This document shows positions 17,209 to 24,619 of a DNA stretch of 50,211 bases, piece after piece. The notes under the pieces are model-generated. The model worked only from the letters and a program-made list of their open reading frames with translations, was not told where the DNA came from and did not search any database. A program made the position numbers and the translations under genes. This DNA comes from Paenibacillus tyrphae. GTDB lineage: Bacteria > Bacillota > Bacilli > Paenibacillales > NBRC-103111. Location of the stretch: assembly GCF_027925525.1 (NCBI RefSeq), contig NZ_BSDJ01000045.1, forward strand, positions 1 to 50,211, read 5' to 3'. Numbering within the stretch: position 1 is the first letter of the stretch; each line of letters starts with the position of its first letter.

Positions 17209-17221
17209 AATCCATCATACC

Positions 17222-17591
17222 ATATCCCCGCTTGCTTTGAAAAGACGTTCGGTGATTTTGTACAACCTTGTCGGATGACGGCGCCCGGTCTTTTTCCAAT
17301 TTCGTCATATATGCGCCGAACGCCGCTCATAGAGTTATATACTGGGGCGAAGAACGTCGAAGGATTCGATTCGGAAGCAGAGGAATGTCTTCGATGGATA
17401 GACGACCCTTGGAGCATCGCGGCTTTATGCATGTGCCGCAGCCGATAAGGGGGATGACGCAGGCGCGGACGATCCCGGGCCGAGGGATGTGCTGCGGGAT
17501 CTGTAGAATCCGAACATGCTGGTTCCTCCGGTAACCGACGTCGGCACGGTCTGCAAAAAGAAAAGTGGCCGGTCGTCAAATACCTTAGGTC
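17222..17591. other. Region without a recognised gene between the toxin locus and VOC gene
   Basis: No recognisable protein is encoded. The only item with translational signals is a 30-codon minus-strand frame (17517-17425) starting MFGFYRSRS with GGAGG seven bases upstream. It is Ser/Ala-rich and may be chance. Confidence 0.4.
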
Positions 17592-17960
17592 TTAAGCGTT
17601 CGGCTGTATGGCGCCCCAGAGGTTACCGCTCGGATCGTAAAACTTCAGTACGTGGCCGAACCCTTCGTCCTTGTAAAAAGCGATTCGCGCGCCTATCCCC
17701 TTAAGCCTGTCGTGAAGAGCATGAATATCCGACGTGCGATACAGCAGCACCGGCATCGTTTCTCCATGGACTGTGAAATTGGCGTGCGTTTCCTCCGGGG
17801 TTTCCCACAGCATCAGCATAGGACCGGAAGACAAGGTCAAGAAGGCGTGTCTTCCCGCCGTTTGGCCTTCCAAGCGGAATCCGAGATGAAGCGTGTACCA
17901 TTGAACCGCTTCCTCCACGTTGCGGACGGGGATTTGCATATGCTCCAAACGTTCTAGCAT
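17592..17960 (-). CDS. VOC-family (glyoxalase/dioxygenase fold) protein
   Basis: This 122-residue protein has the paired beta-alpha-beta-beta-beta units of the vicinal oxygen chelate fold. The N-terminal half (MQIPVRNVEEAVQWYTLHLG) and C-terminal half (FGHVLKFYDPSGNLWG) are typical. Members include glyoxalase I, fosfomycin or bleomycin resistance proteins and simple binding proteins, and the sequence does not choose between them. Possible metal ligands are His7 and a C-terminal acidic residue. The start at 17960 has GAGGAGG upstream on the minus strand. A palindrome covers its probable promoter. Confidence 0.8.
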   Translation of the reverse strand: MLERLEHMQIPVRNVEEAVQWYTLHLGFRLEGQTAGRHAFLTLSSGPMLMLWETPEETHANFTVHGETMPVLLYRTSDIHALHDRLKGIGARIAFYKDEGFGHVLKFYDPSGNLWGAIQPNA

Positions 17961-18019
17961 CGGCTAAAGAAGCCTCCTCAGGACCGGTGTGCGACTGGAA
18001 GTCACCTGGTCTTATAAAT

Positions 18020-18042
18020 TGGAATATCATTCCACCATCATA
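18020..18042 (-). promoter_or_regulatory. Candidate promoter -10 and operator for the VOC gene
   Basis: On the minus strand, TATGAT (18042-18037) preceded by TGT forms an extended -10. Immediately downstream lies an inverted repeat TGGAAT-ATC-ATTCCA (18020-18034) covering the expected start point. The -35 (TTTCCC) is poor. Confidence 0.4.
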
Positions 18043-18186
18043 ACAAACATTCGTACTTAGGGAAATAAGCTTTCTTGATTTAACGGAAGTAAAACTAACG
18101 TAGGATAAAACGCCCGGCCGGATGGGTCGGCAGATTCATTTTTTGAAAAGTAAGAAGGAAATGCATTCCATCTATCGAAGTACTTG

Positions 18187-18224
18187 CTCCTGTATGTCAT
18201 ATCTTACATACTTACAAGCAGGAG
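18187..18224 (+). promoter_or_regulatory. Leader hairpin able to mask the ribosome binding site
   Basis: CTCCTG (18187-18192) is complementary to CAGGAG (18219-18224), which contains most of the AGGAGG ribosome binding site of the next gene. An inner pair GTATGT (18192-18197) and ACATAC (18206-18211) extends the stem. The fold would reduce translation. Confidence 0.4.
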
Positions 18225-18231
18225 GAACGCT

Positions 18232-19503
18232 ATGACGAAGAAAAACACCATGATAACGTTGGCGCTACTGGCCGGTTTTGCGGCGGTGAGTGTCATCCCG
18301 GCAAACGCCGTGCCTCAAGCGTATGCGGCGAATTACGATAAGGCGCTCATTCAGGAGGTCAATGATCGGTACGAACGGCTGGAAGCGAAATACCGGGGGA
18401 TGTACGACGAAGACAAAAAGAAATCGACCGATGCTTACAACGCTTTTTACGAGCAAATTCATGGGGAACAGCGGACATTGGACAAGCTGCTTGAAGAGGA
18501 CCTCGATTACTTGACGACGTTGTTGGATAAGGATTATAGAAGTTTGGCCGAACAATACAGCGGCAGCAGCTATCGGGATGCGCTGAACGCGTATAAGCGG
18601 GAAATCAATCCGAGTTACTCGTCCGGGGCGTTGTGGAAATATGCGACGGGCAACAATGAGAACTATTCGTCAAGCACGCATTGGAACTTCGCCACGCAGC
18701 TCAATGAAAATTACAGCTCCTCGCTGATGTGGAAATACCATAACGAAATCAATCCGAGCTATTCGGGAAGCACCATGTGGGGCTTTTCCAACGAAATGAA
18801 CCCGAGCTACTCCGGCAGCAAGATGTGGGGGCTTCATAACGAGTCGAACGAGAATTACTCCGGCAGCACGATGAACAAGTACCGTCACGGCAGCTTGTCA
18901 CGGGCGGATGCGGAGGAAAAAATCAATAAAATCTTGACCGATGGCGAAAAAGACCTGCAATCGATTCGGGATAAAGCCGTCGCTTCGTTGGAGAAAACGC
19001 AAAAGAATACGATTCAAGAGCTGACAGCTCTGCGCGATACGACGGTGAAGAAGGTGCTGCGCCAGCGCTCCGATTCCCTGGAGGAAATTATGGCGCTCCG
19101 CAAGCGGCATTTCGGCGGGGGGCTGGAGATCAAGCCGCTCTACATCAGCTTCGATGCCATCAAAGTGATGATCGACGGGGAGCTTCAAACCTTCGAGCAG
19201 CCTCCGGTCAACAAGGACGGCAGCGTACTGGTGCCGATGCGGGCGATTTTCGAGCGGCTCGGCGCTGTAATTTCCTGGAACGAGACTGAGCGCTCGGTGA
19301 CGGCGACCAAAGGCGGCACGACGATTTACCTGCAAATCGGCAGCACGCAGCCGACGGTGAACGGGACCTCGAAGCCGCTGGAAGTTCCGGCACAGCTCGT
19401 CAATTCCAGCACGATGGTGCCGGTGCGCTTCATCAGCGAGGCACTCGGCAGCGAAGTGAGCTGGGACCAGGCGGCCCAGACGGTGTATATCAAGACGAAA
19501 TAA
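18232..19503 (+). CDS. Secreted protein with six 16-residue repeats and C-terminal stalk (copper amine oxidase N-like) domain
   Basis: This 423-residue protein has a signal peptide (about residues 1-33, ending near AYA-AN), then a charged helical region (about 34-125). Six tandem 16-residue repeats follow (126-221, consensus N-[EP]-x-YS-[GS]-S-x-MW), then a second coiled-coil-like helical stretch (about 222-295). The C-terminal domain (about 305-423) contains VPMRAIFERLGAVISWN and VPVRFISEALGSEVSWD, the paired units of the copper-amine-oxidase-N/stalk domain common in Paenibacillus surface proteins. That domain is structural; no oxidase is present. ATG 18232 has AGGAGG at six bases. Role unknown; a surface or wall-attached protein is inferred. 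Confidence 0.75.
   Translation: MTKKNTMITLALLAGFAAVSVIPANAVPQAYAANYDKALIQEVNDRYERLEAKYRGMYDEDKKKSTDAYNAFYEQIHGEQRTLDKLLEEDLDYLTTLLDKDYRSLAEQYSGSSYRDALNAYKREINPSYSSGALWKYATGNNENYSSSTHWNFATQLNENYSSSLMWKYHNEINPSYSGSTMWGFSNEMNPSYSGSKMWGLHNESNENYSGSTMNKYRHGSLSRADAEEKINKILTDGEKDLQSIRDKAVASLEKTQKNTIQELTALRDTTVKKVLRQRSDSLEEIMALRKRHFGGGLEIKPLYISFDAIKVMIDGELQTFEQPPVNKDGSVLVPMRAIFERLGAVISWNETERSVTATKGGTTIYLQIGSTQPTVNGTSKPLEVPAQLVNSSTMVPVRFISEALGSEVSWDQAAQTVYIKTK
18607..18894 (+). repeat. Six 48-bp tandem repeats coding for 16-residue units
   Basis: Exactly six consecutive 16-residue units without gaps: starts are NPSYSSGALW, NENYSSSTHW, NENYSSSLMW, NPSYSGSTMW, NPSYSGSKMW and NENYSGSTMN. Codons differ between copies, so the repeat is ancient at DNA level but conserved in protein. 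Confidence 0.85.
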
Positions 19504-19525
19504 AGGCCATATATATCGAAAAAGT

Positions 19526-19566
19526 AAAACCTCCGACACCACCTGAATCGTGGTTTCGGAGGTTTT
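19526..19566. terminator. Bidirectional terminator between convergent genes
   Basis: AAAACCTCCGA (19526-19536) and TCGGAGGTTTT (19556-19566) form an 11-bp stem with A-rich and T-rich ends. It serves the repeat protein on the plus strand and the pseudouridine synthase on the minus strand. Confidence 0.85.
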
Positions 19567-19575
19567 ATCGCGTCT

Positions 19576-20283
19576 TTACACCGCTCCTGCGGCTTTCAGG
19601 TCCCAGAGCAGCCAGGGAAAGGCTCCCGGCGGCTCCGACGTGAAGCGGAGCGCTTCCTGTGTGACCGGGTGCGTGAATTCGAGCAGAGTAGACCACAGCG
19701 CGATCTGCTGACCGGGCTTCGCCAGAGCGCCGCCGTACCGCTGATCGCCTACGAGCGGGCAGCCGATGGCCGCGAACTGGACGCGGATTTGATGCGGCCG
19801 TCCGGTGTGCAGCTCGACCTGCACGAGCGACAAGCCGTCCCGGCCGGACAGGACGCGGTAATCGAGCACCGCCTCCTTGGCGCCGGTTTTCGAAGCGGGA
19901 ACGACGGATACCATATTGGTCTTGGTATCTTTCAGCAAATGATGCCGCAGCGTTCCTTGAGGCTCTTTGGGCCGCCCGTTCACGACGGCGGTGTACACTT
20001 TGCGGATCGTACGCGTACGGACCGCATCGGAGAGCCGGGAGGCCGCCTTGGAGGTTTTGGCGAATACCATGACGCCTCCTACCGGCCGATCGAGCCGATG
20101 AACCAAACCGAGGTACACGTTGCCCGGCTTCTTGTGCCGTTCCTTGAGATCGGCTTTGATCAGCGTCAGCAGGTCGGGGTCCCGGGAGGCGTCCTCCTGC
20201 GTCGGAACGTTCGGCGGCTTAACGACGACGATGACGTGATTGTCCTCGTAGAGCACCGGCACGTGCGGATGAGCGCCGCCCAT
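19576..20283 (-). CDS. RluA-family RNA pseudouridine synthase
   Basis: This 235-residue enzyme converts uridine to pseudouridine in rRNA or tRNA. The catalytic motif HRLDRPVGG (Asp65) and the later GRPHQIRVQFAAIGCPLVGD motif are intact. No N-terminal S4 domain is present, so it resembles the shorter RluA/TruC-like members; the target site is not predictable. It starts three bases after the stop of the methyltransferase, with GGGAGG inside that gene's end, so the two are translationally coupled on one transcript. Confidence 0.87.
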   Translation of the reverse strand: MGGAHPHVPVLYEDNHVIVVVKPPNVPTQEDASRDPDLLTLIKADLKERHKKPGNVYLGLVHRLDRPVGGVMVFAKTSKAASRLSDAVRTRTIRKVYTAVVNGRPKEPQGTLRHHLLKDTKTNMVSVVPASKTGAKEAVLDYRVLSGRDGLSLVQVELHTGRPHQIRVQFAAIGCPLVGDQRYGGALAKPGQQIALWSTLLEFTHPVTQEALRFTSEPPGAFPWLLWDLKAAGAV

Positions 20284-20286
20284 ACG

Positions 20287-21150
20287 CTAAGCCTCCCAGC
20301 GGCCGAGAATGCCGCACGGCAGCGTCAGCTTCGAGGCCGTAATCGGCAGGCCGATTTCGCCGCAAGTGATCGTTCCGCCATGGCTTCGGCCAAGAGACAA
20401 GGCAAGCGTGTTGTGAAGCACCGTGGCGGAAATCCCCGTCGTATAGGAATTGATGAGGAAAAACAAAGGCTTGTCCGTCAAAATGCTCATGCACGTTTCC
20501 ACAAACGGAAACAGGTTCGTCTCCAGCTTCCATGTTTCGCCGTTCGGTCCGCGTCCGTACGATGGCGGGTCCATAATAATGGCGTCGTATTTACTGCCGC
20601 GTCGCTGCTCGCGCTGGACGAATTTGAACACGTCGTCCGTAATAAAGCGCACCGGACGGTCCCCGAGACCAGACAGCTGCAGGTTTTCTTTGGCCCACTG
20701 CACGACGCCCTTGGACGCATCGACATGGCATACCTCGGCGCCCGCCGAAGCGCACGCGACGGAAGCGCCCCCAGTATAAGCGAACAGATTCAGCACGCGG
20801 ATCGGCCGGCCGGCGCTGCGGATTTTATCCATCATCCAGCTCCAGTTGACGGCTTGCTCCGGGAACAGGCCGGTGTGCTTGAAGCCGGTCGGTTTAATAT
20901 GAAACGACAGCCCGCGGTACGAGATCGTCCAGCGCTCGGGAATGTCCTTGCGGTATTCCCAGTTGCCGCCGCCGCTGGAGCTGCGGTGGTAATGGGCGTC
21001 GGCTCCGCGCCATACGCCTGTCTCCTGGGGCAGCGGCCAAATAATTTGCGGATCGGGACGCCGCAGGACGATGTTGCCCCAGCGCTCCAGCTTCTCGCCG
21101 CCTCCGGTGTCGATCAATTCGTAATCTTTCCAATCTTGTGCAGCAAACAT
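20287..21150 (-). CDS. SAM-dependent methyltransferase, RlmI/RlmK-like
   Basis: This 287-residue protein has a Rossmann methyltransferase domain with motif I (NLFAYTGGASVACASAGAEV) and a substrate motif (IIMDPPSYGRG). It lacks the N-terminal PUA domain of full RlmI, as in the 'SAM-dependent methyltransferase, YwbD-like' proteins of Gram-positives. Likely target is rRNA cytosine, by family analogy and its coupling with a pseudouridine synthase. The start 21150 (MFAAQDWKDYEL) is chosen over the upstream in-frame 21198 because AAAGGATGG precedes it. Confidence 0.8.
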   Translation of the reverse strand: MFAAQDWKDYELIDTGGGEKLERWGNIVLRRPDPQIIWPLPQETGVWRGADAHYHRSSSGGGNWEYRKDIPERWTISYRGLSFHIKPTGFKHTGLFPEQAVNWSWMMDKIRSAGRPIRVLNLFAYTGGASVACASAGAEVCHVDASKGVVQWAKENLQLSGLGDRPVRFITDDVFKFVQREQRRGSKYDAIIMDPPSYGRGPNGETWKLETNLFPFVETCMSILTDKPLFFLINSYTTGISATVLHNTLALSLGRSHGGTITCGEIGLPITASKLTLPCGILGRWEA

Positions 21151-21263
21151 AAGTAGCGACCATCCTTTAATTTGATTTCCAGTCTCAGCATTGCCCATTC
21201 AGCAAAGCCGTTATTCTTCAACATTTTACACGATTCCGGCAGACGAATCCATCGGCCGGACGC

Positions 21264-21296
21264 AAAAAAACGGAGACGCCCCGAAAGGGCGCTCCG
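21264..21296 (-). terminator. Terminator of the stalk-domain foldase gene
   Basis: On the minus strand, a hairpin with arms CGGAG-CGCCC and GGGCG-CTCCG (21271-21296) and loop of five is followed by seven T (plus-strand A run 21264-21270). Confidence 0.85.
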
Positions 21297-21336
21297 GCTT
21301 GTTCATTATTGTGCGATTTTTTTTCGTAAAGATGTA

Positions 21337-22464
21337 TTACTTGGCTTTAGGCAGGTCCAGCTTCTCGATTAATCCCGGCAGCTCCTGCTCCATGAACGTA
21401 TCGTAGGCTTTTTCCAGCGCTACACTCTTCATCTCGTCCTTCACTTCGTCGAACGACTGTGTGGAACGGGCTTCGACGCGCATGATATGGTAGCCGTACT
21501 CCGTCTCGATCGGCTCGCTGATCTTGTTCAGTTCCAGCTCGACAGCCGCTTTCCTGAACGCCTCGGTCCAGTCCGTTACCGGCTGGTTCTCATACAGCCC
21601 GCCCGTATCTTTGGAGCCCGGGTCGTCGGTGTACTGCTTGGCGAGAGCAGCGAAATCCTCGCCGTTCTTCAGCTTCCCGGCAATGTCTAGCGCCTGCTTC
21701 TTGGCATCGTCCTTCGAGCGCTCTTTGCCTTCGGCGTCCTTGAAGCCGATCAAAATATGCCGCACGGACGCTTCTACGAACTCGCCGGTTTTTGCAGCAA
21801 TGGCTGCATCGTAGGTTTCCTTCAGCTTCGCGTCGGTCGCTTGGGCGGAGAGGGCCTCTCCGGCGGCGAGGGAGAGGCCGAGGTAGTCGCGGACATCCTG
21901 TTCGCTCAATCCTTCCTTGGCCAGCAAGGAGGCAATGTCCTCGGTTTGGTACCGTTTGGCCCAATATTTTTTTATTTCCCCGTATTCTTTGTCGACTTCA
22001 GCAGGGAGGGCGGCTTTCTGCTCCGCGGTAATCCGCCCGGCTAACACTTTGTAGGCGATCATATGCTTTAGGAATTCTTCGTCAACCTCTCCGGAATTGT
22101 TCAGCAAGTGCAAGACCGAAGTGAACTTGTTGGCCTCGCCCCATGTAATCTGCCCGCCCTTGTAGGTTGCGACGACGGCGTTCGGATCGCCTTGCTTGCC
22201 GACCCAGATCGTCCCGCTGTTCTCGTCCCAGCTTACTTCCTTGCCGAGCGCTTCGCTGACGAATCGGAGCGGCACGTAGGTCGTGCCGTTATAGATGAAA
22301 CCTTGCCCCTGCTCGGCGGTCGGTTTTTTCTCTACACCGTCGAACATATATTTGAGCTGCTTAAAATATACCTCAATTTGAGTGCCGCTCGCATAGGCGA
22401 CCGATCCCGTCAGCATGACGCCCAGCGATAAGCCCAGCGCCAAACCTTTCAGCTTGTCATTCAT
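21337..22464 (-). CDS. Secreted parvulin-type peptidyl-prolyl isomerase with N-terminal stalk domain
   Basis: This 375-residue exported protein has a signal peptide (about residues 1-26), a copper-amine-oxidase-N/stalk domain (about 28-92, with YVPLRFVSEALGKEVSWDE), a SurA_N-like helical chaperone region (about 100-225) and a parvulin rotamase domain (about 232-337, with VRHILIGF, GLYENQ and EYGYHIMRV). PrsA of B. subtilis has the rotamase and chaperone parts but is a lipoprotein. Here no lipobox Cys is present, so the protein is either released or held by the stalk domain. It probably helps fold secreted proteins. The gene is divergent from glgB. Confidence 0.85.
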   Translation of the reverse strand: MNDKLKGLALGLSLGVMLTGSVAYASGTQIEVYFKQLKYMFDGVEKKPTAEQGQGFIYNGTTYVPLRFVSEALGKEVSWDENSGTIWVGKQGDPNAVVATYKGGQITWGEANKFTSVLHLLNNSGEVDEEFLKHMIAYKVLAGRITAEQKAALPAEVDKEYGEIKKYWAKRYQTEDIASLLAKEGLSEQDVRDYLGLSLAAGEALSAQATDAKLKETYDAAIAAKTGEFVEASVRHILIGFKDAEGKERSKDDAKKQALDIAGKLKNGEDFAALAKQYTDDPGSKDTGGLYENQPVTDWTEAFRKAAVELELNKISEPIETEYGYHIMRVEARSTQSFDEVKDEMKSVALEKAYDTFMEQELPGLIEKLDLPKAK

Positions 22465-22585
22465 ACATTAATCCATCCTCTCTCTTTGGGGGTGACTTAC
22501 TACTTCCACAAAGGGAAGCAAAATCCTTTTTTTCATCTTTTTCGGATTGCCGCCGTTTTTGCCAAATTCTGAATTCACGAAGAAT

Positions 22586-22615
22586 TTGCACTTTTCAGAC
22601 AGGAATTTATTCAAT
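22586..22615 (+). promoter_or_regulatory. Possible promoter of the glycogen operon
   Basis: TTGCAC (22586-22591), an 18-base spacer and TTCAAT (22610-22615). This is moderate agreement with the sigma-A consensus in the 211-base divergent gap. No cre site was found. Confidence 0.35.
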
Positions 22616-22675
22616 CGCGTAGTATTTGTGTAAGTAGAGACAGAAACAATCATCGAAAAGGGGGATGAACGGAAC

Positions 22676-24619
22676 GTGATGAGCTTGATCCCCGGTCCGG
22701 AGGACTTGTATCTGTTCCACGAAGGCAATTTATTCCGAAGCTATCGGATGCTTGGCGCCCATCTGGCCGAGTCTGAGGGGGAACGCGGCGTCCGCTTCGC
22801 CGTCTGGGCTCCTCACGCCCGTGAGGTCCGGGTAATCGGCGACTTCAATTGCTGGGACGGCTCGGGTCATGCGATGCACAAGGTCAGCACCTGGGGCGTC
22901 TGGTCGTTGTTCGTGCCCGATGTCCGGGAAGGAGAGTACTACAAATACGAAATCGTCACCTCTGCCGGAACGCTGCAGTATAAAGCCGATCCTTACGCGT
23001 TTTGGTCCGAGCTCAAGCCGGGAACGGCTTCACGCATCTGCTCCCTGGACGGCTTCGAATGGACCGACCAGGAATGGCAATCGCGCAAAACGTCCCAATC
23101 CGTCTACCGCTCCCCGTTAAACATCTATGAAGTGCATCTCGGCACCTGGAAAAAAAAGCCCGACGGTGCCTACTATTCCTACCGTGAACTCGCAAGCGAA
23201 CTGGTCGATTACGTGAAAGAGATGGGGTACACCCATATCGAGCTGCTTCCGCTTGCCGAACATCCTTACGATCGGTCCTGGGGCTACCAGGCAACCGGCT
23301 ACTATTCGGTCACCAGCCGCTTCGGCACCCCAAAAGATTTCATGTATTTCGTCGACTGCTGCCACCGGGCGGGGATCGGCGTCATTATGGACTGGGTGCC
23401 GGGCCATTTCGTCAAAGACGAGCACGGGCTGCGGCAGTTCGACGGCCAGCCGCTTTATGAGCACAGCGATCCCTTCTTAGCCGAGAAGCCCGAATGGGGC
23501 ACGCTCGCCTTCGATTTTTCCAAGCCGGAAGTCGTTAACTTCCTGATCTCGAACGCACTGTTCTGGATGGATATGTACCATATTGACGGACTGCGCGTCG
23601 ATGCGGTCGCGAGCCTCCTTTATCTGAATTTCGGCAAGCCGCGCGAGCAGTGGATCAAGAACGTCGACGGAGGAGACGAGAATCCCGACGCGATCGCTTT
23701 CCTGAAAAAATTGAACCGCACGGTATTCGCTTGTTATCCCGATGCGCTGATGATGGCCGAAGATTCGACCGCCTGGCCGCTTGTGACGGCGCCGGTTGAC
23801 GCCGGGGGCCTCGGGTTCAACTACAAGTGGAACATGGGCTGGATGAACGACATGCTGAAGTACATGGAGACGGACCCGTATTTCCGTTCCGGAAGCCACG
23901 GGCTGCTGACGTTCAGCTTCATGTACGCCTTCTCCGAAAATTATGTGCTGCCGCTGTCGCACGACGAAGTGGTGCATGGCAAAAAATCGCTGCTCAACAA
24001 AATGCCTGGGGATTATTGGCGGAAGTTCGCGAATTTGCGGGTGCTCTTCGGCTATATGATGGGCCATCCGGGCAAAAAGCTGCTGTTCATGGGCGGCGAA
24101 TTCGGACAATTTGACGAATGGAAGGACCTGGAGGATCTGGATTGGGAGATGCTTGGCTACGACAGCCACCGCAGCATGCACCGGTACGTCCGGGACCTGA
24201 ACCAATTGTATCTGCGCGAGCCTGCGATGTGGGAGCTGGACCATCAACCGGAAGGGTTCGCCTGGATCGACCCCCACGACCAGCGTCAGAGCGTGACGAC
24301 GTTTATGCGCAGCTCCGGCAATCCGGAGGACGTGCTCGTGATCGTCTGCAACTTTACGCCCGTGTATCATGCGACGTACCGGATCGGCGTTCCGTTCGCC
24401 GGAGAGTACGTGGAACTGTTCAACAGTGACGCAGGCGAATACGGCGGCTCCGGCAAGCTGAACGAGGGCATGCTGCGGACGGAAAACATCCCGTGGCACG
24501 ACCGGCAGGACAGCCTGCATATTTCGCTGCCACCGCTGGCGGCCGTCATCTTCAAGCCCGTCAAAATCAAGCGCAAGCGTACCAATGCGACAATGAGGAG
24601 GGGGAAAGCCGATGCGTAA
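22676..24619 (+). CDS. glgB: 1,4-alpha-glucan branching enzyme
   Basis: This 647-residue GH13 enzyme makes alpha-1,6 branches in glycogen. An N-terminal CBM48 domain (FAVWAPHAREVRVIGDFN) precedes the catalytic barrel, with nucleophile Asp309 (DGLRVDAVAS), acid/base Glu362 (AEDSTAW) and transition-state Asp in LSHDEVVHG. It is the first gene of a glgB-C-D-A operon. GTG 22676 follows AAGGGGG (22658-22664). Its last eight bases overlap glgC. Confidence 0.93.
   Translation: MMSLIPGPEDLYLFHEGNLFRSYRMLGAHLAESEGERGVRFAVWAPHAREVRVIGDFNCWDGSGHAMHKVSTWGVWSLFVPDVREGEYYKYEIVTSAGTLQYKADPYAFWSELKPGTASRICSLDGFEWTDQEWQSRKTSQSVYRSPLNIYEVHLGTWKKKPDGAYYSYRELASELVDYVKEMGYTHIELLPLAEHPYDRSWGYQATGYYSVTSRFGTPKDFMYFVDCCHRAGIGVIMDWVPGHFVKDEHGLRQFDGQPLYEHSDPFLAEKPEWGTLAFDFSKPEVVNFLISNALFWMDMYHIDGLRVDAVASLLYLNFGKPREQWIKNVDGGDENPDAIAFLKKLNRTVFACYPDALMMAEDSTAWPLVTAPVDAGGLGFNYKWNMGWMNDMLKYMETDPYFRSGSHGLLTFSFMYAFSENYVLPLSHDEVVHGKKSLLNKMPGDYWRKFANLRVLFGYMMGHPGKKLLFMGGEFGQFDEWKDLEDLDWEMLGYDSHRSMHRYVRDLNQLYLREPAMWELDHQPEGFAWIDPHDQRQSVTTFMRSSGNPEDVLVIVCNFTPVYHATYRIGVPFAGEYVELFNSDAGEYGGSGKLNEGMLRTENIPWHDRQDSLHISLPPLAAVIFKPVKIKRKRTNATMRRGKADA

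Noticed and set aside
17105..17218. 37-codon minus-strand frame inside the antisense RNA (MMDLQKKLLPANQ...)
   Set aside because: No convincing ribosome binding site; the position fits an antisense RNA with terminator better than a coding gene.
18232..19503. Copper amine oxidase
   Set aside because: Only the N-terminal-like stalk domain is present; the catalytic domain and topaquinone motif are absent.
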